From CAWATZ01 sp963784995 (GTDB taxonomy: Bacteria; Planctomycetota; Planctomycetia; Gemmatales; Gemmataceae): DNA of 64,000 nt. How positions within the stretch are numbered: the stretch's first letter is position 1; the number at the start of each line of letters is the position of its first letter. Positions 1-8,711 of the stretch are shown piece by piece. Both the position numbers and the translations under genes were made by a program. The notes beneath the pieces are model-generated. The model worked only from the letters and a program-made list of their open reading frames with translations, did not search any database and was not told where the DNA came from. The DNA lies in assembly GCA_963784995.1 (NCBI GenBank), contig CAWATZ010000007.1:496001-560000 (forward strand). Reading direction: 5' to 3'.

Positions 1-3000
1 CGCCGCAGTTCCTTGCCGGTGGCCAGTTCCCACAGCCGGGCCGTCCCTTTCTCGCCGCCGGCCAGCAGCCAGCGGCCGTCCGCCGAAATGGCCAGGGCCG
101 TGAGCATGTCCTTGGGGGTGTCCAGCCGCAGCAGCTCCTTGCCGGTGGCCAGGTCCCAGAGCCGGACCGTCCCGTCGGCACTGGCGGAAGCGAAGTGCTT
201 GCCATCCGGGAGGAGGGCCAGAGCGTTGACGCTGCCCGCGTGCCCCTCGAAGCGGCGAACCTCCTTGCCGGTGCTGACTTCCCACAGGTAGATGGGGCTG
301 GCCGTTCCGGGCTGCAGCTTGCCGTCCTTGTAAATGCCTCCCCCGGCCGAGAGCACCTGCCGGCCGTCCCGGGTGAACAGGGCCGTCCGGACCACCTCCT
401 TGGCCCCCACAAAACTGCTCACGCCGACGTTGCCTGGGGCCCTGGGGAGGCGCCAGAGATAAATGGTGCCACGGTTGTCCCCCGCTGCCGCTTGCAGGCC
501 ATCCGGCGCGAAACTCAACCCCTGGGGGTTGCCCTGCAGAGGCCCAAAGCGGACACTCGTCTTGCCCGTGCGGAAGTCCCGCAACTGCACGGTCCGATCG
601 GTGTGGCTGGTCAGGAACCGGGAGCCGAGCAGAGCCAGCGATCGGGTCAGGTAGTCCCCGACCGGGAGAATCAGGTCGTCGCCCAGGGGCATGGAATGGA
701 CTTCCTTGCCGGTGGCCGTGTCCCAGATCCGCCGGGTCCTATCCGTGCCAATGGCCATGATCTGCTGACCGCCACCAAGCAGGAACGCTCCCCCGACCGC
801 TCCGTTGTGGCCCTGGTAGCGGCGCACCTCCTTGCCGGACTCCAGGTCCCACAGCCGGACCGACTGGTCGGCGCTGAATGAGACCGCCTGCTTGCCGTCG
901 GCCGTGAGAATGCCGCCGCAGGAATCGGTGTGTCCTGCCAGCTTGACGATCTCCTTGCCGGAGTCCAGGTCCCACAGACGCAGCGTCCGATCCGTGCCGC
1001 CCGAGAGGGCGCGCTTGCCGTCCGCGGTCAGCGCCACGGTCAGCACCGTCCCGGCGTGGCCGGTCAGTGTGCGCAGCGCTTTTCCGGTCATCACGTCCCA
1101 GGTGCGCAGGGTCCCATCCTGGCTCGCGCTCACGACCCGGGCGCCGTCCGGCGTGAAGACCGCATGATGAACGCTGCCGGTGTGCCCCTTCAGTTCCTGG
1201 GCAAGCTTTCCCGTGGCGGTCTCCCACAGACGGATTGCCGGGGTGTCTCCCGTGGCCAGGTAGAGACGTCCGTCCGGAGAGAAGGCGGTGTGCCAGACGT
1301 TGACCCCGTCCCAGCGGAAGTGTCGGATCAACTTGGCCTTGCGGCGGTCCTTGTTCTCCGGCCTGTTCTCCTCCAGCTGCTGGACGTAGACCTGGCCGCG
1401 CGCGAGCAAGGCCTCCTCGCACTCCGGATCGAGCAGCAGGGCCCGGGTCGCTTCCACCTGGGCCCGGCTCAAATCGCCCTTCTCTCCGTAGACAGCGGCC
1501 AGCAGGGCACGGGCCTGCACGTATTCCGGATCGATCCGGAGCGCTTGACCAAGGTCGGCCAGACTGCGGGCCACGTCCCTGTTCAGAAGGTGAGTGTGCG
1601 CCCGGTGGTAGTAGCCGTAACTGCTCCCGGGCAGAAGCCGGATCGCTTCGTCGATGTCGGCCAGGGCCCGGGCGTGGTCCTTCTTCTTGCCATACACCTC
1701 GGCACGGGCCAGGTGCAAGACGGCGTCCCTGGGGGACTGAAGCAGGGCGGCGTTCAGGTCGGTCAGGGCCTGGTCCAGGCGGTCTAGCTGGGCGTAGCCC
1801 TCACCCCTCTCGCGCAGGGTCCGCTTGCGGTCCAGCTCGAGTGCGGCCTTGAAGTCGGCAGCGGCCTGCTGGGCCTGTCCCTGGACTTCGTGGACCAGGC
1901 CGCGATAGACCAGGGCCTCGATGCTCCGTCGGTCCAGTTCGATGGCTCGGGTGAATTCGGCCTGGGCTTCCTGACGGCGGCCCTGCTTCAGATAGATGGC
2001 ACCCAGTCCCAGGGAGGCCGTCGCTTCCCGGGGTTGCAGCCGGCGTGCCTGCTGCAAGTCGGCGATGGCGGGCTCCCAACGTTCCCGCGCGGCCTGGACC
2101 AGCGCTCGGGCCACGTAAAACTGGGCGTCGGTCGGGGCCAGCCGCAGCGCCTCCTGGCAATCCGCCAGCCCTCGGCCGATTTCCCCCTTGGCAGCGTAGG
2201 CCGCCCCGCGCGTGGCACGCACCGTGGCGTCCAGGGGGTTGATCTGAATGGCCCGGTTCAGGTCGGCGATGGCCAGGTCAAACTCGCCCTGCTGCAGGCG
2301 CACCTGGGCCCGGAAAGCGATCGCCTTGCCGTGGCCGGGGGCCAGTTTCAGGGCCTCGTCGCAGCTGGCGCGGGCCCTGTCAAACTCGTCCTTCTCCAGG
2401 AGCAGGGCAGCGCGGCAGAGGTGTCCGGAAGGGTCGGCGGCCAGTTTCAGGGCCTTGTCGCAATCGGCCTGAGCCTTGTCGGTCTGCCCCAGGTTCAGGT
2501 AAACGCTCGCGCGCTGCACGTACCCTGCCGGACTGTCCGGCACGGCCTCGACCGCCCGGTTGCAGTCCGCCAGCGCCTTGTCAAGGTCATTGAGATGCAG
2601 CAAGAGGCCGGCCCGGGCCAGAAGGGCCCTGGCTGAACCCGGCTCGCGCTGGAGCGCTTCGGCGTAATCGGCCAGGGCCCGGTCGGAAGCGCACTGGAGG
2701 TCGTGGACGCGGGCGCGATTCAGGTAGCCCGCGGCGGACTTCGGTTCCAGCTGCAGGGCCTTATCGCAGTCGGCCAGGGCCTGCTTGAAGTCTCGCTTCT
2801 GCGCCTGGACCCAGCCGCGCGTCTGGAGGGCCCGGACCAGTTTGGGGTCCAGCTGGAGGGCCTGGTTGCAATCCGCCAGGGCCCGTTCCACCTCGGCCTG
2901 GTTGCTCCAGAGGCTGGCCCGGGAGGCGTGCGCCTCGGCACGCAGGGCAAAGGCCAGGCCATTCTTCGGTTCGAGCTTCAAGGCCTCGGTATAGGCCGCG

Positions 3001-3173
3001 ATGGCCTCGTCGTATTTCTCCAGGGCGGCGAGCGCCTGGCCCTTTTCCAGGAGGGCCAGGACCTGTTCCGCGGCTGCAAGCGGACAGGCCAGGAGGCCCC
3101 CGATCACCAGGGCCAGGGAGAAGACGCACCGGACCGGGCCGGCAGACAAACGCAAGAGCGCATGGGGGGTCAT
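1..3173 (-). CDS. Secreted TPR-WD40 repeat protein, C-terminus cut by window edge
   Basis: The frame is open from an ATG at 3173 to the left edge, giving about 1,057 residues with the C-terminus missing. Residues 1 to about 36 look like a signal peptide (hydrophobic run ending in CPLAAAEQ). Residues about 40-560 hold roughly 16 TPR units of the ALADCDKALQLEP type. From about residue 610 the chain changes to WD40 blades with recurring PDGK, RLWDL and TGKE motifs. TPR plus WD40 on one exported chain is common in planctomycetes and suggests a protein-protein scaffold in the periplasm or at the cell surface; no catalytic domain is visible. It lies downstream of, and on the same strand as, the 3297-4745 gene, with a strong hairpin between them. 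The partner or substrate is unknown. Confidence 0.85.
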   Translation of the reverse strand, partial: MTPHALLRLSAGPVRCVFSLALVIGGLLACPLAAAEQVLALLEKGQALAALEKYDEAIAAYTEALKLEPKNGLAFALRAEAHASRASLWSNQAEVERALADCNQALQLDPKLVRALQTRGWVQAQKRDFKQALADCDKALQLEPKSAAGYLNRARVHDLQCASDRALADYAEALQREPGSARALLARAGLLLHLNDLDKALADCNRAVEAVPDSPAGYVQRASVYLNLGQTDKAQADCDKALKLAADPSGHLCRAALLLEKDEFDRARASCDEALKLAPGHGKAIAFRAQVRLQQGEFDLAIADLNRAIQINPLDATVRATRGAAYAAKGEIGRGLADCQEALRLAPTDAQFYVARALVQAARERWEPAIADLQQARRLQPREATASLGLGAIYLKQGRRQEAQAEFTRAIELDRRSIEALVYRGLVHEVQGQAQQAAADFKAALELDRKRTLRERGEGYAQLDRLDQALTDLNAALLQSPRDAVLHLARAEVYGKKKDHARALADIDEAIRLLPGSSYGYYHRAHTHLLNRDVARSLADLGQALRIDPEYVQARALLAAVYGEKGDLSRAQVEATRALLLDPECEEALLARGQVYVQQLEENRPENKDRRKAKLIRHFRWDGVNVWHTAFSPDGRLYLATGDTPAIRLWETATGKLAQELKGHTGSVHHAVFTPDGARVVSASQDGTLRTWDVMTGKALRTLTGHAGTVLTVALTADGKRALSGGTDRTLRLWDLDSGKEIVKLAGHTDSCGGILTADGKQAVSFSADQSVRLWDLESGKEVRRYQGHNGAVGGAFLLGGGQQIMAIGTDRTRRIWDTATGKEVHSMPLGDDLILPVGDYLTRSLALLGSRFLTSHTDRTVQLRDFRTGKTSVRFGPLQGNPQGLSFAPDGLQAAAGDNRGTIYLWRLPRAPGNVGVSSFVGAKEVVRTALFTRDGRQVLSAGGGIYKDGKLQPGTASPIYLWEVSTGKEVRRFEGHAGSVNALALLPDGKHFASASADGTVRLWDLATGKELLRLDTPKDMLTALAISADGRWLLAGGEKGTARLWELATGKELR

Positions 3174-3230
3174 GAGCGGGACCTCGTTCAGAGTGTTGGT
3201 CGGGTTTCTCAATGGGACAATGGGGTGACA

Positions 3231-3289
3231 ACGAGCCGGAAGCGTCCGCGACGGTCAACGGTGAACCGTCGCCAACGCTTCCGGCTCGT
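3231..3289. repeat. Intergenic nested hairpin
   Basis: A perfect 15-bp inverted repeat (ACGAGCCGGAAGCGT at 3231-3245, its complement at 3275-3289) encloses a second 8-bp inverted repeat (GCGACGGT at 3248-3255, ACCGTCGC at 3264-3271). The core GAGCCGGAAGCG occurs again just downstream near 3304, at the very end of the neighbouring coding sequence. It may end transcription of the 3297-4745 gene or be a mobile palindrome. Confidence 0.75.
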
Positions 3290-3296
3290 CACGGGC

Positions 3297-4745
3297 TCAC
3301 CGGGAGCCGGAAGCGCTGTCCAGGGTCCGCAGTTCGGCAGCGATCTCGGCCGGCTTCTTGCCCCGGGCGAGCATCCCGGAAATCAGGATTCGCTCCGTGG
3401 GGGTAATGGATCGACCCAGGAGACGGGCGACGGCCGCCTCAGGCTTCTCGTTGCTGGGCTCCGCCAGGGGTTGGTCCTCCCTGGCTGCAGTCTGGGCCTG
3501 TTGCGAGAAATCGTGGATGCAATGGAGGTGCAGATGGAAGTGATGCGACTGCGTCTCCAGTTCGGCCGCCACCCGGTCAAGGAGGCGGCGACGGGTTTGC
3601 TGGGTCACTGTGGTCACTTCCTCCAGGGGAGGCAAGCCTGCTGCCACCCGCTCCTTGACAGCGGGACGGGTTCCCGCGGTGCCCTCCGGAATCAGCAAGG
3701 GTTCTGCGGGAAGGGCCGGCTGACTGGTTGCCGTCGGGGCCGACTTCGCCGCGGCAGAAGCGGCCTTGAGGTCGCGCAGCACGGCCGGGAAATCTTCCGT
3801 CTGCAAGTCGGCCGGGAGCAGCCGCCGGGCGACGTCCTCGTGGCCTTCGTCGGCGGCCTTGAGCACCAGGGCCACCCGGACTTTCCTGACCGGGTTGGGG
3901 TCCTTGCGGACGAACGCCAGCTGCGACAGGCCCTGCTCGATTTCCGCGAGATCCGGCTGGCCGGACCATTTCGTCGTCAGGCCCGCTTCCAGATGCTCCA
4001 GATGCGCCAGCTCCTCGAAGCCCTGTTTGAGCGGAGGGGGCAGGACGTTCACGTCTTCCCTGCCCAGGACCACCCGTTTGCCCGCGGCGAGGGGTTCCTG
4101 GAGCCGATTCAACCGCTCCACCCGTGGGCCCGTGGTCTGCACGGCATTGAGTGACTCCCGCAGCTTGGGCGGCAGGTTCATGCCCTCGAATTGCCGGCGC
4201 GCGTGCTGACCGAGTGCGTTCCAATCCTTGTTCACGCCGAGCTGATGGGCCTGCTTTAGGTCGTCGGCCAGGCTGTTCAGGGCTTGCCGGGTCTCCGCCT
4301 GGGTGGGAGCGCGGGGGACCGAGCGAACCACAGGAACCACCTCGACGATCACGGGCCTGCCGGCGCCGGGAATGCCGCGAAACCCCCCGGGGAATGGCTC
4401 AAAGGGATCTCGGATGCCGGGCCTCATGCCGCCGGGAAAGCCCGACGGGTTTGGGTTCCAGGGTCGGCCGAACTCCTCCTGCGGATGCACGAACGGCCGG
4501 CCTCCCGGACCACGGAACTGGATGGGCTTGACCTGTTGCTGTTCCATGCGGCGGGTCATGTCCGCGAGCCGAGCGGCATTCCTGGACTCTTCGGCAGTCG
4601 TGATCGGCGCAGTGATCGGGGGGCGAGATCCGGAACAACCGACTCCCCTCGATTTCACGCCACGGGTTGGGATTGGTGCCGGTCCCGTCAAGGTGACCAG
4701 CAGGAACAGGACGAACAGGCTGTAACCCAGGCGCGGTCTTTTCAT
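3297..4745 (-). CDS. Exported protein of unknown function
   Basis: 482 residues; an AAAGGAG ribosome site lies 8 bases before the ATG at 4745. Residues 1-22 form a hydrophobic leader typical of export (LGYSLFVLFLLVTLTG). A Pro/Gly-rich segment (about 70-140) follows, then a mostly helical, charged region with no family I recognise. It contains a QQQ run and ends in a segment mentioning LLGRSITPTERILISGMLARGKKP, which could be a small C-terminal helical domain. The upstream side faces the sigma/sulfatase remnant divergently. I assign no function; the reading frame, ribosome site and codon use support a real gene. Confidence 0.7.
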   Translation of the reverse strand: MKRPRLGYSLFVLFLLVTLTGPAPIPTRGVKSRGVGCSGSRPPITAPITTAEESRNAARLADMTRRMEQQQVKPIQFRGPGGRPFVHPQEEFGRPWNPNPSGFPGGMRPGIRDPFEPFPGGFRGIPGAGRPVIVEVVPVVRSVPRAPTQAETRQALNSLADDLKQAHQLGVNKDWNALGQHARRQFEGMNLPPKLRESLNAVQTTGPRVERLNRLQEPLAAGKRVVLGREDVNVLPPPLKQGFEELAHLEHLEAGLTTKWSGQPDLAEIEQGLSQLAFVRKDPNPVRKVRVALVLKAADEGHEDVARRLLPADLQTEDFPAVLRDLKAASAAAKSAPTATSQPALPAEPLLIPEGTAGTRPAVKERVAAGLPPLEEVTTVTQQTRRRLLDRVAAELETQSHHFHLHLHCIHDFSQQAQTAAREDQPLAEPSNEKPEAAVARLLGRSITPTERILISGMLARGKKPAEIAAELRTLDSASGSR

Positions 4746-4907
4746 GGGGCGGTCTCCTTTGCGACCGAGTGTCAGAGGGCACGATCGTGAACGACTCTTC
4801 CTGTTCCTGCAACTATAAATACCTGGACGGACTGGTTACCGCCGGCGTTACACTCTTTTTCCGGAAAGCGCATCCGGGCCTCTATTGGGTAATCCGCACC
4901 GGGGGCG

Positions 4908-4951
4908 AAAACCCCTCACAAAAAATCGTCGGGATTGTTGTGAGGGGTTTT
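4908..4951. terminator. Strong hairpin with A and T flanks
   Basis: A perfect 14-bp inverted repeat (AAAACCCCTCACAA at 4908-4921, TTGTGAGGGGTTTT at 4938-4951) with a 16-base loop. The T run on either strand makes it look like a bidirectional rho-independent terminator. It sits 50 bases upstream of the sigma-factor remnant and downstream of nothing obvious, so it could instead be a leader hairpin kept from the original sigma gene. Confidence 0.55.
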
Positions 4952-5001
4952 GGCCGGCCACGCGGATAAAAGGAAAGACAGCCTGAAGGGGAGACAAAAC
5001 G

Positions 5002-5154
5002 ATGACAGCGAAACGTCCCGGGTCGGAACCCGCAGGATCGGTGACCTGCTGGATTCCCGGTCTGCGGCAGGGCGATCAGCAAGCGGTGCAGGCCCTGTGG
5101 GAACGCTATTTCGCGCCCTGGTCCACGTGGCCCGGTCGGCACGGAACTGTATGA
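5002..5154 (+). pseudogene. 5' remnant of an ECF-type sigma factor gene
   Basis: An ATG at 5002 with GGGGAG just upstream opens a 50-codon frame that includes SVTCWIPGLRQGDQQAVQAL and then WERYF. This is the start of region 2 of planctomycete ECF sigma factors, which usually run to about 180-200 residues. After WERYF the similarity stops and the frame ends at TGA 5152-5154. Downstream sequence is sulfatase-like in another frame. The simplest reading is a deletion that fused the head of one gene to the tail of another. It cannot encode a working sigma factor. Confidence 0.7.
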
Positions 5155-5662
5155 CGTGAGCAAGGACCCGGGACAGAAGCAGGACGTGGCCGGCCAGCAC
5201 GCCAAGGTCGTTGCCGAGTTGCGGACGGCCTGCGAACGCTGGTATGCGGACATTTCCCGACGCTTCGGCGAATACTGCGCGATCACCGTCGGCTCGGAGA
5301 AAGAGAACCCGTCGCAGCTGGCCTGTCACGACTGGCACGGCGAGCCTGCCCCTTCCGGACAGGCGATGGTCCGGCAGCGTATCAAGGCGAACGGTTTCTG
5401 GGCCCTGGACGTGGCCCGCGCCGGCAAGTATGAGATCACCTTACGGCAGCAACCGGCGGTGGCCCGCTTTGCGGTCGAGGCGGTCACGGCCCGGCTGAGC
5501 GTCGGCGGAGTGGACGTGAGCCGGCCGGTGCCGCCGGGGGCGACGGCGGTGACGTTCAAGGTCGATCTCGAGCGAGGCAGCGCCCGGCTGCAGACCTGGC
5601 TGACCGACAAGGACGGCGCGTCACGCGGGGCGTATTTTGTCGAGGTGAAGCGTCCGGAATGA
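5140..5662 (+). pseudogene. 3' remnant of a sulfatase gene
   Basis: In the frame ending at 5662 the peptide starts GTELYDVSKDPGQKQDVAGQ, the typical C-terminal signature of arylsulfatases, followed by about 150 residues including a small beta-rich tail. The whole N-terminal catalytic part, with the formylglycine CxPSR motif, is absent. A GTG at 5156 could start a 168-residue product but no ribosome site stands before it. The sulfatase frame and the sigma frame differ by one base, so no fusion protein is made. Probably dead, although a short product cannot be excluded. Confidence 0.65.
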
Positions 5663-6298
5663 GACAGCAGGGACTCGGAGAAAGGGGAACGCACGTGGGC
5701 TCAAAGCGCGCCGTGAAATCCGAAATCCTCTTGCATTCGCCCGACATCCGGTCAGAATGATCCGCGGCCCTGTGACTGTCAGCGGCAGCCCTCATTGCCA
5801 CATTGCCAACGGCGCAAGGGTTGGCAATGTGGGTCTGGTTTCATGAACCCCAAGAAAAACAGGCATTTGCGCTCGCTCCGGCAGCAACATCGCCAGCATG
5901 CCACGTAACACGGTGTCACGTCCGGGCAGGGACCGGCACGCGAGGGGCAGCGAGGCAGCGGTGGCGGTCGCGGCCAGGGAACGCCACCCGAGCAGGTGCA
6001 GCCGGGTCGATGGCCGAGCGTGGGGTGCCTGCCACTGCCTGCCAGATTTTGAGGGTTGGCTCAGAGGACAGAGCATGCCTGTGGGTGTCGGACGGGTGAC
6101 AGAGCTTGTCAAAATCGTGCCTGCCTGCCACCCGCCAGGGTATTCGGGGGCGGCTGACGGACAACTACGGGCAGGAACTGTCTCTCTGATGGTTGAGTCA
6201 GAACAATCAACTTTCGTCTTGCCTTCGATCTGTTCTTTTGTATGCTGATGATAATTTGTCCTTGCTCCACCGCCTTCCGATTCAAGGGAGCAGCAACG
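5663..6298. other. Gene-free region upstream of cas3
   Basis: About 640 bases without a convincing gene. It holds a perfect 13-bp inverted repeat (CCACATTGCCAAC at 5798-5810, complement at 5820-5832, 9-base loop) that could be a terminator or an operator. Base composition becomes more AT-rich in the last 120 bases before cas3, where the promoter should lie. Confidence 0.6.
6219..6246 (+). promoter_or_regulatory. Candidate cas operon promoter
   Basis: TTGCCT (6219-6224) and TATGCT (6241-6246) are 16 bases apart; a second -10-like hexamer GATAAT lies at 6250-6255. They are in the locally AT-rich stretch 50-80 bases before the cas3 start. The match is modest and no start site is known. Confidence 0.3.
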
Positions 6299-8547
6299 AT
6301 GCAACCGGGCATCAACACGTTCGGCGCCAGCCTGCGGTCTCAATTCTTCGCCCATTCCGGATTACTCCCGGACGGGAGCGATTGGCAACTTCTCCACAAG
6401 CATCTGGAAACCGTGGCCGAACTGGCCAAGATCCGAGCAATGACTGCTTGTCCAGGGAGCGTGCCCTTGGCTGAGGCGGCCTGGATGGCCGGGCTACTGC
6501 ATGATCTGGGGAAATATCGCCCTGAATTTCAGCAAATGCTCAGGGGCGTTGCAGTGCAAAGGGAAAAAACCTTTCACAAACAAGCTGGGGCGGCCAAGGC
6601 AGCGGAGGGCCGGCACGTCCCTGTCGCGTTTAGCATCGCCGGGCATCACGGAGGACTTCCGGACAAGGCTCACCTTCAAAGTCTGATCAAAGGGGATGCT
6701 GGCCAGGGGGTAGCAAAGGCGATCTGGCCCGTTGCAATCACGGATTGCCCGCTCCTGACCCGATTGAGCGTGCATTCACCGGCGATTACGGATTCCTTGG
6801 AAGGCGATCTGTTCACCCGGCTTGTTTTCAGCTGTCTGGTTGATGCCGACTGGACCGACACAGGAAATCACGATCGGCGGATCAAGCACCTTCCCGCCGA
6901 GCCGGCGCCTCCGTCACTGGACGCTCCAGGGTGGCTGGAGCGGCTGTTGCAAGCAATCCGAGAGAAGGCGGCTCAATGCAAGGATCAGAAAATCGCCGCT
7001 CTCCGAGCCGAAATCCTGCAAGCCTGCCTCAACGCTGCGGAACAGCAACCTGGGTTGTTCTCACTCACCGTCCCTACCGGCGGCGGCAAGACCTTTTCAG
7101 GATTGGCGTTCGCTCTGAAGCACGCCGCAAAGCATGGACTGCGTCGGATCATCTATGTCGCTCCTTACCTCAGCATTCTGGACCAGAATGCCGCTGTCAT
7201 TCGGAAGGCTCTGGGTGTTGCCAAAGACGCTGCGGAGGTATTTGAGCACCACAGCCTGGCTCCGCCACCCGGAGATCCAGATACCGAGTTAACGCACCGA
7301 GAAGCGGCAGCCCGGCGAGCGGAAAACTGGGACTCTCCGCTTGTCATTACCACCAGCGTCCAGTTCTTCGAGAGCCTGTTCTCGAACAAGCCGGGCCGCT
7401 GTCGAAAGCTCCACAACATCGCGCGGAGTGTGGTCGTTCTGGACGAGTGCCAGACGCTGCCGCCTGATCTCGTTGCCCCCACCTGCGGCATGCTCAACCA
7501 GGTGGCCGTGCAACTGGGCGCCACTTTGGTTCTCTGCACGGCCACGCAGCCGGCTTTCGATCATCCAGACATGCCGGAGCCGCTCGTTGGTGTTCGAGAA
7601 ATCATTCCGAAAGAATGCGACGTGTTTCGACGATTGCGCCGTGTTGAAGTCACCTGGCCGAACCAGAATGAAATCCTGGACTGGCCAGACATTGCCGGCC
7701 AAATGCTGAAATCATCGGCTGCCCTCTGCATCGTCAACACACGCAAGGCGGCCCGGGATTTGTTCCAGGTCCTGAGTCCGGAAGCCGCCGGTAACGTGTT
7801 CCACCTTTCCACCAGCATGTGCCCGGCCCACCGCCTGGCAGTTCTTGACACGGTGAAAACCAGGCTCAAGAAGAAGGAGCCCTGCTACCTCGTGTCCACT
7901 CAACTCATCGAGGCGGGCGTGGACGTTGACTTCCCCTTTGTCTTCCGGGAGCTGGCGCCCCTGGAAGCAATCATTCAGTCGGCGGGTCGGTGTAACCGCG
8001 AAGGGCTGCTCAACCGAGCAGACGGATCGCCGGGAGGGCGCGTCCTGGTCTTTCGCAGCGTCGAGGGGGCGCTGCCCAAGGACCGATGGTACAAGGCTGG
8101 GCGTTCAGTCGTTGAAACTGCGTTCCTGAACAACGGCCGGCTGCCGTGCATCGATGACCCGGCGGACGTGCGCGACTACTTCCACCGCCTGTACCGGACC
8201 GGAGATCTGGACAAGGAGAACATTCAGGGGCTGCGCCGGAGCAGCCAGTTCGAGACAGTCGCCGAGAAGTACCGGCTGATTGACGATGATGGCATCCCGG
8301 TTGTCATCGCGACCTGGGATGAGAAGAAGACGGAAGTGGAGGAACTGCTCGACCAGGTGCGCCTGCGCCCAGTCGAAGCGCTTTCCGCAAGCTGGCCCCG
8401 TTCCAGGTCAACTTGCGTTTCTATGAGATGAAGAATCTGGGATTGCAGGTTGCCGAGGATGCCTCGGGTGTTCAAGTCTGGTGTGGCGGCTATGACCGGA
8501 ACCTGGGCTTGATGAGCGACATGATCGATACGTTGTTGCTGGTTTAG
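6299..8547 (+). CDS. cas3: Cas3 HD nuclease-helicase (type I-C), one frame change near the 3' end
   Basis: Signature nuclease of type I systems: it is recruited by Cascade, then nicks and unwinds target DNA. The ATG at 6299 follows GGGAG; an earlier ATG at 6242 lacks a ribosome site. HD domain: His19 (FFAHSG), His68-Asp69 (LLHDLGKY) and a later GHHGG motif. Helicase: Walker A TGGGKT with Lys264, the DECQ box from Asp382, CTATQPAF (motif III), and ending in QSAGRCNREG (motif VI). The open frame stops at 8431, but from 8368 the -1 frame reads PSRSAFRKLAPFQVNLRFYE and ends in a normal Cas3 C-terminus with YDRNLGL and stop at 8547. Adding one C in the CGCCC run at 8366-8370 restores about 749 residues. 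Probably an assembly error, otherwise loss of the last 59 residues. First gene of the cas operon. Confidence 0.93.
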
Positions 8548-8550
8548 TTT

Positions 8551-8661
8551 GGGAAAACAAGAGCCAGTTTATCGACATAAACTGGCTCAAGCTCGTAGTT
8601 TGCACTACATACGTTTCAATCCGGTTTCAATCCGCCCCCGGGCTGGGTGCCCAGGGGAAAC
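8551..8661 (-). ncRNA. Candidate antisense CRISPR-like RNA: solo repeat, spacer-like stretch, hairpin terminator
   Basis: Read on the minus strand, 8661 to 8624 is a diverged copy of the array repeat. Its first 12 bases (GTTTCCCCTGGG) are identical and its last 19 differ at one base (CCCGGGGGCGGATTGAAAC); only the loop differs (CACCCAG for GGCCCA). The 3' end GGATTGAAAC is repeated at 8622-8613. Then come 24 spacer-like bases with a small GTAGT-GCAA-ACTAC hairpin, and a perfect 12-bp hairpin (arms 8588-8577 and 8572-8561) followed by TTGTTTT. The layout resembles CRISPR-like regulatory guides (CreA/creR type) found in some cas operons. Transcription is inferred, not shown. No convincing second repeat follows, and no good -10 element sits at the best -35 (TTGACA, 8684-8679). 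Confidence 0.5.
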
Positions 8662-8663
8662 CA

Positions 8664-8690
8664 TTCGGCTTGGGGCAGTGTCAAGCCGAA
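8664..8690. promoter_or_regulatory. 9-bp inverted repeat in front of cas5
   Basis: TTCGGCTTG (8664-8672) and CAAGCCGAA (8682-8690) form a perfect inverted repeat with a 9-base loop, beginning three bases from the solo repeat and ending 21 bases before the cas5 ATG. It could be an operator, or a hairpin that affects cas5 translation. Confidence 0.45.
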
Positions 8691-8711
8691 GTTCCCGACG
8701 AGGGCTATGGT

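Noticed and set aside
6235..6260. Target of the solo-repeat guide at the cas3 promoter
   Set aside because: Only GTATG matches in sequence; too short to claim.
5792..6355. 187-residue minus-strand frame before cas3
   Set aside because: No ribosome site, no motif, and it overlaps the cas3 start.
8656..8684. Minus-strand promoter TTGACA at 8684-8679 for the solo repeat RNA
   Set aside because: The -10 region at the right distance is GTTTCC, not promoter-like.
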